This document shows, piece after piece, positions 7,870 through 16,525 of a stretch of DNA of 64,000 nt. The notes under the pieces are model-generated. The model searched no databases. It saw only the letters and a list, made by a program, of their open reading frames with translations, and was not told the origin of the DNA. A program made the position numbers and the translations under genes. Within the stretch, counting starts at the first letter, position 1. Every line of letters starts with the position of its first letter. The DNA lies in NCBI GenBank assembly GCA_963850915.1, contig CAWKND010000004.1:62001-126000 (forward strand), written 5' to 3'. This DNA comes from CAVTWH01 sp963850915. GTDB taxonomy: Bacteria; Actinomycetota; Actinomycetes; Mycobacteriales; Micromonosporaceae.

Positions 7870-9168
7870 CTACCGCAATCCGGACGCGGCCGCTCGGCGG
7901 CGGGTGAGAGCGTCCACGCCGGCCGCCAGCAGCAGCACGACGCCGGTGATGATGTACTTGATGCCGGAGCTGTAGCCGAGCAGGCCCATGCCGTTGTTGA
8001 TGACGGCGATCACCGCACCGCCGAGGATGGCGTCCAGCGCCCGGCCCTTGCCACCGAACAGGCTGGTACCGCCAATGACGGCGGCGCCGACGGCGTAGAG
8101 CAGCACGTTGCTACCGCCGGTATTCGAGTCGACCGACCGCAGCTGGGACACGGCCACGATGCCACCGACTGCCGCCATCGTGGAGCAGATGACGAAGGCG
8201 GAGATCTTGATGCGGTCGACGGTGATACCGGCCCGGCGGGCTGCCTCGGCGTTGCCGCCGACGGCGTAGATGTGCCGGCCGTACGCGGTGCGTCCGAGGA
8301 CGAACGTCCAGAGCAGCAGCAGCACCACGATGATCACGACGACGTTCGGCACGCCCTTCAGCGAGACACCCAGGACACGCCCGCTCTCGGTGACCCTGCG
8401 CGGGTTGTTGCTGCGCTCCTGGCTGAGGAAGTAGACGGCCAGGCCACCTACCACCAGCAGTACACCCGACCGCAGGGCAACCAACGCCAGCGGGTCGGCA
8501 GCCAGCCCGCGGGCCAGCCGACCCCGCCGGGTGAGCAGCTGGATCAGCAGGTACCCGACGACACCGACGATCAACAGGGCCCAGCCCAGCCAGATCGGCA
8601 GGTACTTGTTCTCGATGGCGTTGATGACCCGCCCGTCGGCCCGGCTGTCCGGGATGGTGATCGCCTGGCCGCCGCTCAGGAACAGCAGTTGTATGCCCTG
8701 GAAGGCGAGGAACGCGGCGAGCGTCACCACGAACGACGGGATCTTCACCTTGGCCACCAGGGCACCCAGGGTCAGCCCGATGATCACCCCGGTGATCAGC
8801 GCTGCGAGCACCGCCAGGTACCACGGCCAGCCATGCTCGGCGAGCAGTACCGACATGATCGTGGCGCAGACGCCGGAGGCGAAGCCCGCCGACAGGTCGA
8901 TCTCGCCGAGCAGCAGCACGAAGACCAGGCCCATGGCGATGATCGCGACGGGCGCGCCCTGGGTGAAGAGGTTGGCGAAGTTCTTCGCGGTCAGGAAGAC
9001 CGGATCGGCGATCCCGAAGATCACGCAGAGCACGATCAGGCCGCCGATGGCGGGCAGCGCGCCCAGCTCACCTCCGCGCAGCCGCCGACCGTAGTCGCGC
9101 AGGTACTCGCCCAGCGACTGGTTGTGTTCCCCGGGGATGGCGGAAACTTCGGTGTCCACGGCGGCCAT
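7870..9168 (-). CDS. xylH: XylH-type sugar ABC transporter permease
   Basis: Integral membrane subunit of a CUT2 (RbsC/XylH) monosaccharide importer, 432 residues, with about ten or more hydrophobic segments. Recognisable motifs are GEIDLSAGFASGVCATIM, FVVTLAAFLAFQGIQLLF, GGNAEAARRAGI and LFGGKGRALDAILGGAVIAVINNGMGLLG. Its length, greater than RbsC, matches XylH-type permeases. The ATG at 9168 overlaps the stop of the ATPase gene (TGATG); a GTG at 9171 is the alternative. The xylose assignment rests on family resemblance and the XylF-like binding protein; other pentoses or hexoses are possible. Confidence 0.92.
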   Translation of the reverse strand: MAAVDTEVSAIPGEHNQSLGEYLRDYGRRLRGGELGALPAIGGLIVLCVIFGIADPVFLTAKNFANLFTQGAPVAIIAMGLVFVLLLGEIDLSAGFASGVCATIMSVLLAEHGWPWYLAVLAALITGVIIGLTLGALVAKVKIPSFVVTLAAFLAFQGIQLLFLSGGQAITIPDSRADGRVINAIENKYLPIWLGWALLIVGVVGYLLIQLLTRRGRLARGLAADPLALVALRSGVLLVVGGLAVYFLSQERSNNPRRVTESGRVLGVSLKGVPNVVVIIVVLLLLWTFVLGRTAYGRHIYAVGGNAEAARRAGITVDRIKISAFVICSTMAAVGGIVAVSQLRSVDSNTGGSNVLLYAVGAAVIGGTSLFGGKGRALDAILGGAVIAVINNGMGLLGYSSGIKYIITGVVLLLAAGVDALTRRRAAASGLR

Positions 9169-10007
9169 CACATTGCTCCGTTCGGGTCGCCGTCGGTCTC
9201 GGCGAGCGGGCTGGCGGTTGGGTCGACTCCGTTGGTCGCGCCGACCGCGCTGGCGGCCAGTCCGATGTCACCGCTGCGGCCGGCCGTGATCAGCTCGACA
9301 ACCTGGGAGTAGGTCACGTCGGACGCCTTGACCTGTGCCGCGGTCTGGCCGAGGAACAGGGCGGCGATCCGGTCGGCGACCGCGAACACGTCGTTCATGT
9401 TGTGCGAGATGAGTACGACGCCGAGTCCCTGGTCGGCCAGCTGCCGTACCAGTTCGAGTACCTGCGCGGTCTGCGCGACGCCGAGCGCGGCGGTCGGCTC
9501 GTCGAGGATGACCAGCTTGCTGTTCCACAGCACGGCCTTGGCGATGGCCACCGTCTGGCGCTGCCCACCGGAGAGGCTGGCGACCAGCTGGCGCAGCGAC
9601 TTCACGGTCCGCACGGACAGCCGCTGCAGGGTTTCGCCGGCCATCCGCTCCATCGTCGGCTCGTCGAGAACCAGCTTCCTGGTCTTTTCCCGACCCAGGA
9701 ACATGTTCTGCACGATGTCGAGGTTGTCGCAGAGCGCGAGGTCCTGGTAGACGATCTCGACGCCCAGGGCGGCCGCGTCCCGGGGGCTGTGTACCGTGAC
9801 CGGCTTCCCGTCGTAGAGGTACTCACCCGAGTCGATCGAGTAGATCCCGCCGACGCACTTGACCAGCGTGGACTTACCGGCGCCGTTGTCGCCGACGAGA
9901 GCGGTCACCTCACCTGGGTACGCGGCGAAGTCGACGTTTCGGAGCACTTGCACAGGACCAAAACTCTTGTTGATCCCGTGCAGCTCCAACAGAGGGGAAC
10001 TGGTCAC
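9168..10007 (-). CDS. xylG: XylG-type sugar ABC transporter ATP-binding protein (single NBD)
   Basis: ATPase of 279 residues with one nucleotide-binding domain: Walker A GDNGAGKST (about residues 37-45), signature LSGGQRQ, Walker B LVILDEP, and the switch His in LISHN. Enterobacterial XylG/RbsA have two such domains; single-domain versions, which must act as homodimers, are common in actinobacterial CUT2 systems. The tail after about residue 240 is Ala/Ser/Thr-rich and unlike an NBD. It lies between the binding-protein gene (123-nt gap) and the permease gene (1-nt overlap). Confidence 0.92.
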   Translation of the reverse strand: MTSSPLLELHGINKSFGPVQVLRNVDFAAYPGEVTALVGDNGAGKSTLVKCVGGIYSIDSGEYLYDGKPVTVHSPRDAAALGVEIVYQDLALCDNLDIVQNMFLGREKTRKLVLDEPTMERMAGETLQRLSVRTVKSLRQLVASLSGGQRQTVAIAKAVLWNSKLVILDEPTAALGVAQTAQVLELVRQLADQGLGVVLISHNMNDVFAVADRIAALFLGQTAAQVKASDVTYSQVVELITAGRSGDIGLAASAVGATNGVDPTASPLAETDGDPNGAM

Positions 10008-10129
10008 GGAGGGTGCTCCTATGAAGACGTTCGGGCTGGACGCGCGGGGCAGATGGCGAGGCTAGAACCGGCTGATGTCCCGGTACCGCACAGTCGCGCG
10101 CGGTACCGGGACACCTTCACCAGGTGCGG

Positions 10130-11224
10130 TCAGCTGACGCCAGCCGCGGTGCACTTGGCCGCGTAGGCACCGGCGCACAGTTCGGTCTTGCTGACGCCGC
10201 CGGCGGCGACCACGTCGTTGACGTTGGCCTTGTAGATCGCCTTCGGGGTCTCCAGAACCGACTTGACATCAGCCTTGCTCACCGGGTCGGTGATCGTGGT
10301 GAGGGTGATGTCCGAGGGCGGGTTCTTGCCCTGGGCCAGAGCGATGGCCAGCTTGCTGGCGGCCGTGGCCTCCAGCGTGGTGTCCTTGAAGACGGTCATG
10401 CACTGGTCGCCGTCGAGGATGTGCTGCAGACCCTGGACAGTGGCGTCCTGGCCGGTCACCGGCAGCTGCAGGTTGTTCTTCTTCAGGACCGAGATGACCG
10501 CGTTGCCGAGGCCGTCGTTCGCCGCCAGAACACCCTTGATGCCCGGGTTCGCGGTCAGCATCTGCTCGAAGATGGTGCCACCCTGGACGTTGTCCCAGTC
10601 CGGCACCGACTGGTTCGGGCCCTTGACGAAGGTCCCGGCCGCGTACAGCGGGTCGAGGACCGAGTTGTAGCCCTGCGCGAACAGCGTGGCGTTGTTGTCA
10701 GTCGGTGAGCCGTTCAGCTCGGCGATCAGCGGCTTGACAGCGCCCGCGTCGGTGAGGCACTTCTGCAGGCCGGTGCCCTGGAGCTTGCCGACGGCCACGT
10801 TGTCGAACGACACGTAGTAGTCGGCGCCGCCACCAGCGGTGAGCCGGTCGTAGTCGATGACCGGTACGCCCAGGTCGTGCGCCTTCTTGATGACGGCGCC
10901 ACCGGAACCGGCGTCCAGGTCGACGATGATCAGCACGTTGACGCCCTTGGCCAGCATGCCGTCGGCGATCGTCCCGAACTGGGTCTTGTCACCCTGCGCG
11001 TTCTGGATGTCGGCCTTGACGTTGGCGTCCGCGAACGCCTTGGTCAGGCTCGGCCGGTCCTGAGTCTCCCAGCGAACCGAGGACTTGGTGTCCGGCAGGA
11101 TGACGCCGACGTACGGCGGCTTCGCCGACGGGGTCGATGTGGTCTTCTTGTCGTTGCCGCAGGCGGCGAGACTGCCAATAGCCACCACACCAATGGTGGC
11201 TGCGGCGAGGATCCCCTTGCGCAT
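10130..11224 (-). CDS. xylF: XylF-type sugar-binding lipoprotein
   Basis: Solute-binding protein of 364 residues for the neighbouring importer. The signal peptide MRKGILAAATIGVVAIGSLAAC ends in a lipobox (LAAC), anchoring it outside the membrane. The periplasmic-binding-protein type I pattern is clear: YVGVILPDTKSSVRWETQD, LIIVDLDAGSGG, VPVIDYDRLTAGG, AELNGSPTDNNA, VLAANDGLGNAVI and PVTGQDA, close to XylF/ChvE. The start ATG 11224 has GAAAGGA 8-12 nt upstream; the longer frame to 11527 has no signal-peptide logic. Being first in the operon fits a higher dosage than the membrane parts. Confidence 0.93.
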   Translation of the reverse strand: MRKGILAAATIGVVAIGSLAACGNDKKTTSTPSAKPPYVGVILPDTKSSVRWETQDRPSLTKAFADANVKADIQNAQGDKTQFGTIADGMLAKGVNVLIIVDLDAGSGGAVIKKAHDLGVPVIDYDRLTAGGGADYYVSFDNVAVGKLQGTGLQKCLTDAGAVKPLIAELNGSPTDNNATLFAQGYNSVLDPLYAAGTFVKGPNQSVPDWDNVQGGTIFEQMLTANPGIKGVLAANDGLGNAVISVLKKNNLQLPVTGQDATVQGLQHILDGDQCMTVFKDTTLEATAASKLAIALAQGKNPPSDITLTTITDPVSKADVKSVLETPKAIYKANVNDVVAAGGVSKTELCAGAYAAKCTAAGVS

Positions 11225-11409
11225 TTGCACGGGTCCTTTCGGGGTATGCGCCGCTTCAGCGGCGGTCTGTGTCGTGCGCGTGGTGTCGTGCTGTGCGGTA
11301 CTTCGCGACGGCCAGGTTCCGGACCCCGACCGACGGTTGTTGTTGTTTGTTGTGTCCGGCAACGTATTCCCCCTGCGGTACCCCACGCAAGATGACCCTC
11401 GCGTTAAGT

Positions 11410-11428
11410 TTGTTGCTAGCGGTAACAA
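11410..11428. promoter_or_regulatory. Candidate ROK-regulator operator
   Basis: Near-perfect inverted repeat TTGTTGC-TAGCG-GTAACAA (7-nt arms, one mismatch, 5-nt centre), 186 nt upstream of the sugar-binding protein gene. ROK repressors bind AT-flanked inverted repeats of this general form. The intergenic stretch 11225-11697 otherwise holds the divergent promoters and the two CIRCE-type sites, plus a GTT/TTG-rich run at 11334-11352. Confidence 0.4.
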
Positions 11429-11520
11429 TTCAGCAACGCGACTTACACCTAACGTACGCTCATGACTACCCGGCGTAGTTGTAAGCGGGAGAACTCGGGC
11501 GCCGCGCCCAGGGGTGAGGA

Positions 11521-11547
11521 TTGGCACTCTGCTTGACGGAGTGCCAA
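11521..11547. promoter_or_regulatory. CIRCE operator (HrcA site) 1
   Basis: Perfect inverted repeat TTGGCACTC-N9-GAGTGCCAA. The CIRCE consensus is TTAGCACTC-N9-GAGTGCTAA, so arm length and spacer are exact with one symmetric substitution. It lies 150 nt before groES and should bind HrcA. Confidence 0.9.
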
Positions 11548-11566
11548 TTGGGAGCCTAGCCTGCGA

Positions 11567-11593
11567 TTAGCACTCTGGCATGCAGGGTGCCAG
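11567..11593. promoter_or_regulatory. CIRCE operator (HrcA site) 2, degenerate
   Basis: TTAGCACTC-N9-GGGTGCCAG. The left arm is exactly the consensus; the right arm keeps six of nine positions. It lies 19 nt after the first site, giving a double HrcA operator in front of groESL. Confidence 0.75.
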
Positions 11594-11697
11594 CCGGCCG
11601 CTCGCGGTCGGCGACTGCCCTGGTGGGGCCGGCACCCGCGACGACGGTAGCCGCCGGGTGGTACAGGCAGAGAAAATGATCAATACCCCAGGAGGGT

Positions 11698-12012
11698 ATG
11701 CCCGTGACTACCGCGACCAAGGTTGCGATCAAGCCGCTCGAGGACCGCATTGTGGTCCAGGCGAACGAGGCTGAGACCACGACCGCGTCGGGGCTCGTAA
11801 TCCCCGACACCGCCAAGGAGAAGCCGCAGGAGGGCACTGTCCTCGCTGTCGGCCCGGGCCGCATCGACGACAAGGGCAACCGGGTACCGATCGATGTCAA
11901 GATCGGCGACGTTGTCCTCTACTCGAAGTACGGCGGCACCGAGGTCAAGTACGCCGGCGAGGAGTACCTCGTACTCTCCGCCCGTGACGTTCTCGCGGTC
12001 ATCGAGAAGTGA
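11698..12012 (+). CDS. groES: GroES co-chaperonin
   Basis: Co-chaperonin Cpn10 of 104 residues, the heptameric lid of GroEL. Conserved features are IKPLEDRIVVQ, the mobile loop region ETTTASGLVIPDTAKEKPQEG, VLAVGPGR, and KIGDVVLYSKYGGTEVKYAGEEYLVL. The AGGAGG at 11690-11695 lies only 2 nt from ATG 11698 but 8 nt from an in-frame GTG at 11704, so the true start may be GTG 11704 (two residues shorter). Heat-inducible control by HrcA is expected from the two CIRCE-type sites upstream. Confidence 0.97.
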   Translation: MPVTTATKVAIKPLEDRIVVQANEAETTTASGLVIPDTAKEKPQEGTVLAVGPGRIDDKGNRVPIDVKIGDVVLYSKYGGTEVKYAGEEYLVLSARDVLAVIEK

Positions 12013-12057
12013 CCATATCCGGGCGGCCCGCCGTCCGGTGACGTGAAAATCAAACCA

Positions 12058-12096
12058 GCGCCGCCCCGGTCCCGGAACACCGGGCCGGGGCGGCGC
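12058..12096 (+). terminator. Hairpin between groES and groEL
   Basis: Twelve-base GC stem (GCGCCGCCCCGG and its complement) with a 15-nt loop, followed by TGTCCTTTG. It could be a partial terminator or processing site that gives groES more message than groEL. Confidence 0.7.
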
Positions 12097-12164
12097 TGTC
12101 CTTTGTCGAGACCTTTTGTGCAGTGATGAAACTGTGCAGGTCTGTGTTTTGTGAAGGGACAGGC

Positions 12165-13799
12165 ATGGCGAAGATCCTGAGCTTCTCCGACGACGCTCGG
12201 CACCTGCTGGAGCACGGCGTGAACGCTCTGGCCGACACGGTCAAGGTGACGCTCGGGCCGAAGGGCCGCAACGTCGTCCTCGACAAGAAGTTCGGTAGCC
12301 CGGTGATCACCAACGACGGCGTGACCATCGCCAAGGAGATCGAACTCAGCAACCCCTACGAGAACCTCGGCGCCCAGCTCGTGAAGGAGGTGGCGACCAA
12401 GACCAACGACATCGCGGGTGACGGCACCACCACCGCCACGGTGCTCGCCCAGGCCATGGTCCGCGAGGGCCTGCGCAACGTGACCGCGGGTGCCAACCCG
12501 GGCTCGCTGAAGCGCGGCATCGAGGCCGCCGTCGCGGCCGTCAACGATGACCTGCTGGCGAAGGCGGTCGACGTCACCGACCGGGCCGGAATCGCCCACG
12601 TGGCGACCATCTCGGCCCAGGACGCCACCATCGGCGACCTGATCGCCGAGGCGATGGAGAAGGTCGGCCGGACCGGCGTCATCTCCTGCGAAGACGGCTC
12701 GACGATGGCCACCGAGCTCGAGGTCACCGAGGGTATGCAGTTCGACAAGGGGTACGTTTCCCCGCACTTCATGACCGACGCCGAGGCTGGCGAAGCGGTA
12801 CTGGAGGACCCGTACATCCTGCTCACCACGCAGAAGATCAGCGCCATCGAGGAGCTGCTGCCGATCCTGGAGAAGGTCGTCCAGGCCAGCAAGCCGCTGC
12901 TGATCATCGCCGAGGACATCGACGGGCAGGCGCTGGCCACCCTGGTGGTCAACGCGATCCGCAAGACCGTCAAGGTCGCCGCCGTGAAGGCCCCGGCCTT
13001 CGGTGACCGTCGCAAGGCGATGCTGCAGGACCTGGCCGTACTCACCGGTGCGGAGCTGGTCTCCACCGATCTCGGCCAGAAGCTGGAGACGACCACGCTG
13101 GAGCAGCTCGGTCGGGCCCGTCGGGTGGTGGTCGACAAGGACACCACGACCATCATCGATGGTGGCGGCCGGGCCGAGGAGGTCACCGGGCGGGTCGAGC
13201 AGATCCGCAAGGAGATCGAGGCCTCCGACTCCGACTGGGACAAGGAGAAGCTCAACGAGCGGCTCGCGAAGCTGTCCGGTGGGGTCGCCGTGATCAAGGT
13301 CGGCGCGGCCACCGAGACCGAGCTGAAGGAGAAGCGGCACCGCATCGAGGACGCCATCTCGGCGACCAAGGCGGCGGTCGAAGAGGGCATCGTCCCCGGT
13401 GGCGGCTCGGCGCTGGTACACGCGGCGCGGGTACTCGAGGGCGGCCTCGGCAAGACCGGCGACGAGGCGACCGGCGTGTCGATCGTTGCCAAGGCACTGG
13501 TCGAGCCGCTGCGCTGGATCGCCCAGAACGCCGGGCTGGACGGGTACGTCGTGGTCGAGCGGGTACGCACCGGCGACTGGGGTACCGGCCTGAACGCGGC
13601 CACCGGCGAGTACGTCAACCTGCTGGAAGCGGGCATCGTGGACCCGGTGAAGGTGACCCGTAACGCGGTCGCCAACGCCGCCTCGATCGCCGGCCTGCTG
13701 CTCACCACCGAGACCCTGGTGGTGGAGAAGCCGACGCACAGCGAGCCGGCTGCCGGTGGCGGACACGGTCACGGTCACCAGCACGGCCCGGGCTTCTGA
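12165..13799 (+). CDS. groEL1: GroEL1 chaperonin with His-rich C-terminus
   Basis: Cpn60 chaperonin of 544 residues. The equatorial ATP site (VTLGPKGRNVVLDKKFG, then GDGTTTATVLAQAM), apical domain and GGGSALVHA are all present. The C-terminus is HGHGHQHGPGF rather than the GGM repeats of the housekeeping GroEL. This His-rich tail marks the actinobacterial GroEL1 type, which sits beside groES, while GroEL2 is usually encoded elsewhere. The start ATG 12165 has GAAGGGACA upstream; the frame extends 14 codons further but without family similarity. Confidence 0.96.
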   Translation: MAKILSFSDDARHLLEHGVNALADTVKVTLGPKGRNVVLDKKFGSPVITNDGVTIAKEIELSNPYENLGAQLVKEVATKTNDIAGDGTTTATVLAQAMVREGLRNVTAGANPGSLKRGIEAAVAAVNDDLLAKAVDVTDRAGIAHVATISAQDATIGDLIAEAMEKVGRTGVISCEDGSTMATELEVTEGMQFDKGYVSPHFMTDAEAGEAVLEDPYILLTTQKISAIEELLPILEKVVQASKPLLIIAEDIDGQALATLVVNAIRKTVKVAAVKAPAFGDRRKAMLQDLAVLTGAELVSTDLGQKLETTTLEQLGRARRVVVDKDTTTIIDGGGRAEEVTGRVEQIRKEIEASDSDWDKEKLNERLAKLSGGVAVIKVGAATETELKEKRHRIEDAISATKAAVEEGIVPGGGSALVHAARVLEGGLGKTGDEATGVSIVAKALVEPLRWIAQNAGLDGYVVVERVRTGDWGTGLNAATGEYVNLLEAGIVDPVKVTRNAVANAASIAGLLLTTETLVVEKPTHSEPAAGGGHGHGHQHGPGF

Positions 13800-13888
13800 G
13801 CCGGTAGCAAAGCAGCGAGCCGGTAGCGAAGCAGCGAGCCGGTAGCAAAGCAGCGAGCCGGTAGCGAAGCAGAGCCGGCAGCGAACCA
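13798..13888. repeat. 19-bp tandem repeat after groEL
   Basis: Three full copies of a 19-bp unit (GAGCCGGTAGCAAAGCAGC with A/G alternation at one site), then two 17-bp diverged copies. The first copy begins in the groEL stop codon. Confidence 0.85.
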
Positions 13889-14045
13889 GAAGCAGCACAG
13901 CACGACCACCGGCCGGGCCGGGGGCACAGCGCCCCCGACCCGGCCGCTGTCTGTCGCGGCGTGCTGGGTGGGCCGGGAGTCAGGTACCGATGTCCTTAGA
14001 AAAGGATTACGTGATCTACCGGACCAGGGGGTACGGCACGAGACT

Positions 14046-15680
14046 GTGACCGTGGTGGAGCAGAGGCACAGGACTGGGCAGGCCGGTACCCCCGGCGGTC
14101 GGCCGTGGTGGATCGGGGCACTCGCCGGCGTCACCGCAGCCGGGGTGGCACTGGCCGCGGCCGAGGTGGCGGCGATCGTCACCGGTCCGGTGTCCGCGCC
14201 GCTGGTGAGCGTGGGCGGGGTGGTCATCGACCACGTGCCGCTGCCGGTGAAGGAGTTTGCGACCAGCACGTTCGGTACCAACGACAAAGCCGCTCTGCTG
14301 ATCGGTACCACGGTGATCCTGGCCCTGTTCGGAGCCGGCATCGGGGTGCTGGCCATGCGCCGGCAGTGGATCGGGTACCTCGGCATCGGGCTCTTCGGGG
14401 TGGTCGGCATCGCCGCCGCGATGAGCCGGGCGCAGGCCGGACCGCTGGCCATCCTGCCCTCGTTGATCGGGGCCGGCCTCGGCGCCTACACGCTCGACCG
14501 GCTGCTGCGCCCGCCGTCCATCGGCGACCCGGCGGCGGTCGTCCCGGCCGACCCGGAGAGCAGCCGCAGCCAGCGCCGCCGGCTGGCCAAGGAGCGCCGC
14601 GAGGAGGCCGAGCGGGAGGCCCGCCGACGCTTCCTGCTGACCTCGGGCGGGGTGATCGCCGGGGCGGTCGTGGTCGGCGCCGGCGCGCAGTACGTGGTCA
14701 ACAAGAAGGATGTCTCGGCCGCCCGCGCGCGGGTACAGCTGCCGACCGCCGCTACCCCGGTGAGCCCGCCGCCTTCCGGTGCCGATCTCGGGGTACCCGA
14801 CCTGTCGCCGTTCGTCACGTCCAACGGGGACTTCTACCGGATCGACACCGCGCTGTCGGTACCGCAGGTCAACCCGGACAGCTGGAAGCTCAAGATCCAC
14901 GGGCGGGTGGACAACCCGTACACGATCACCTACGCGGAACTGCTGGCCATGCCGATGATCGAGCGGTACATCACGCTGGCCTGCGTCTCCAACGAGGTCG
15001 GTGGCGACCTGATCAGCAACGCCAAGTGGCTCGGCGTACCGCTGAAAGGGCTGCTGGAGAAGGCCGGTGTACAGGCCGGTGCCGACCAGGTGGTGGGCCG
15101 GGCGGTCGACGGGTTCACGGTGGGCAGCCCGACGTCCGTGCTGATGGACGGGCGGGACGCCCTGCTCGCGGTCGGTATGAACGGGCAGCCGCTGCCGATC
15201 GAGCACGGCTTCCCGGTACGCGTGGTCGTACCCGGGCTCTACGGCTACGTGTCGGCCACGAAGTGGGTCTCCGAGCTGGAGTTGAGCAGCTTCGCCGACT
15301 TCGACGCCTACTGGGTACGCCAGGGCTGGGCGGCGATGGGTCCGATCAAGACGGAGTCCCGGATCGACACCCCGCGAGCCGGCTCCAAACCGCACGCGGG
15401 CACGGTCACCGTCGCCGGCGTCGCCTGGGCCCAGCACCGGGGGATCAGCAAGGTCGAGGTACAGGTCGACAACGGCGCCTGGAACGTCGCCAAGCTCGGT
15501 GACGTGCCCTCGGTGGACACCTGGCGGCAGTGGTCCTGGGCGTGGCCGGCGACGCCGGGGTCACACCAACTGACCGTACGGGCGACCGACATCACCGGCA
15601 CGACCCAGCCGGAGGAGCAGGCCTCGGTCGCCCCGGACGGCGCCACCGGCTGGCACAGCATCAGGGTGGACGTGCACTGA
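14046..15680 (+). CDS. Membrane-anchored molybdopterin-dependent oxidoreductase (sulfite-oxidase fold)
   Basis: About 544 residues. The N-terminal 160 residues contain four or five hydrophobic helices (GALAGVTAAGVALAAAEVAAIV, LLIGTTVILALFGAGIGVLA, YLGIGLFGVVGIAAA), followed by a charged segment and another hydrophobic stretch near residue 210. The C-terminal domain has the sulfite-oxidase/YedY-like pattern, including the molybdenum-ligand Cys in ITLACVSNEVGGD, and a C-terminal Ig-like dimerisation domain (WAQHRGISKVEVQVDNGAW). It probably acts on the outer face of the membrane; the substrate is unknown. Several GTG codons at 14046-14055 are possible starts. Confidence 0.87.
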   Translation: MTVVEQRHRTGQAGTPGGRPWWIGALAGVTAAGVALAAAEVAAIVTGPVSAPLVSVGGVVIDHVPLPVKEFATSTFGTNDKAALLIGTTVILALFGAGIGVLAMRRQWIGYLGIGLFGVVGIAAAMSRAQAGPLAILPSLIGAGLGAYTLDRLLRPPSIGDPAAVVPADPESSRSQRRRLAKERREEAEREARRRFLLTSGGVIAGAVVVGAGAQYVVNKKDVSAARARVQLPTAATPVSPPPSGADLGVPDLSPFVTSNGDFYRIDTALSVPQVNPDSWKLKIHGRVDNPYTITYAELLAMPMIERYITLACVSNEVGGDLISNAKWLGVPLKGLLEKAGVQAGADQVVGRAVDGFTVGSPTSVLMDGRDALLAVGMNGQPLPIEHGFPVRVVVPGLYGYVSATKWVSELELSSFADFDAYWVRQGWAAMGPIKTESRIDTPRAGSKPHAGTVTVAGVAWAQHRGISKVEVQVDNGAWNVAKLGDVPSVDTWRQWSWAWPATPGSHQLTVRATDITGTTQPEEQASVAPDGATGWHSIRVDVH

Positions 15681-15740
15681 CGGTGGACGTGCACTGACGG
15701 TGGACCTGCACTGATGGTGGACCTGCACTGACGGTTGACC
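15665..15740. repeat. 17-bp tandem repeat at the end of the molybdo-oxidoreductase gene
   Basis: Four copies of GGTGGACGTGCACTGAC (copies 3 and 4 read CCTGCAC) plus a partial fifth. The first copy contains the last codons and stop, so each unit repeats a VDVH-stop sequence. Confidence 0.85.
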
Positions 15741-15748
15741 GCACACGC

Positions 15749-15780
15749 GAGAGCGGCGCCCCGTACGGGGCGCCGCTCTC
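15749..15780. terminator. Bidirectional terminator hairpin
   Basis: Perfect 32-base palindrome (GAGAGCGGCGCCCC, short GTAC centre, and complement) between the convergent oxidoreductase and whiD genes. Confidence 0.85.
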
Positions 15781-15796
15781 GGCAGTTTGCGACGGG

Positions 15797-16156
15797 TCAG
15801 GCGACCGCGGTGACCGGGCCCAGCCGGTTGGCGAGCGCGAAGACATCGACCTTGCGGTAGTACCGGTCGGCGGTGTCCTCCCAGCCGACGGCGAGCAGCC
15901 GCTGCCGCTCGGCCTCGGAGAAGCCACCCCACACGCCGTACGGCTCGTGTGCCTTCAGCGCGTGGGCCGCGCACTGGGCGCGTACGGGGCAGCGGAAGCA
16001 GGTCTCCTTGGCCTTCAGCTCACGCCGGGCACGGGACGATCCGCGCTCGCCGTCCGGGTGGAAGAACTGCGAGCTGTCCCGTCCGCGGCACAGCCCCTTG
16101 GCCTGCCAGTCCCAGACATCAGCGATGGGTCCCGGAAGCCGCTGGACGTTCGCCAT
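15797..16156 (-). CDS. whiD: WhiD/WhiB3-type iron-sulfur transcription factor
   Basis: WhiB-like protein of 119 residues. Four Cys at 23, 53, 56 and 62 (C-x29-C-x2-C-x5-C) bind a [4Fe-4S] cluster, and GVWGG precedes the basic C-terminal region. The N-terminus LPGPIADVWDWQAKGLCRG and SSQFFHPDGERG is the WhiB3 (Mycobacterium) / WhiD (Streptomyces) signature. WhiD is needed for spore maturation and WhiB3 senses redox state. These proteins act with the housekeeping sigma factor. The start is ATG 16156 with AAAGGGGAA upstream. Genomic context (groEL1 on one side, bldM and guaB on the other) agrees. Confidence 0.93.
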   Translation of the reverse strand: MANVQRLPGPIADVWDWQAKGLCRGRDSSQFFHPDGERGSSRARRELKAKETCFRCPVRAQCAAHALKAHEPYGVWGGFSEAERQRLLAVGWEDTADRYYRKVDVFALANRLGPVTAVA

Positions 16157-16232
16157 CACTGTTCCCCTTTCTCAGGTATCCGCCAGTACGTATCTGCCGC
16201 CGGAGGCCGGCGATGTGTCTGCGCTGCGATGA

Positions 16233-16285
16233 GCTGTCGAGTTGCGCATGTGCTGTCGAGTTGCGTGTGCTGTCGAGTTGCGTGG
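16233..16285. repeat. 17-19-bp tandem repeat upstream of whiD
   Basis: Three copies of GCTGTCGAGTTGCG followed by CATGT, TGT or TGG. It lies in the 369-nt stretch 16157-16525 that separates the divergent whiD and bldM-like genes and so sits in a promoter region. The rest of that stretch shows only AT-richer sequence at 16430-16500 with a TAGGCT near 16444. Confidence 0.75.
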
Positions 16286-16525
16286 TACGCGTTCCCGTGC
16301 TCGTGTTCCGTCCGGACTCCTCTACCCGGTCCGGCGCTCGCTTAATCACGGCGGCGATCACAAATTTCCGGCCGCGGCAGGGGCGGTCGGGGCTGTCGGG
16401 GCATGCAGCCGTTCGGTCTGGTTTGCTCGTATACGGCCGTACTTAGGCTTTTAATGACCGAATCTTGTGAAATGCCGGCACCCATCGGGTTTACATGATC
16501 TGCTCGTACCAGAGAGGAGGCCCAC

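Noticed and set aside
11919..13898. 659-codon antisense ORF over groEL
   Set aside because: High-GC shadow of groEL in an opposite frame; no recognisable domain.
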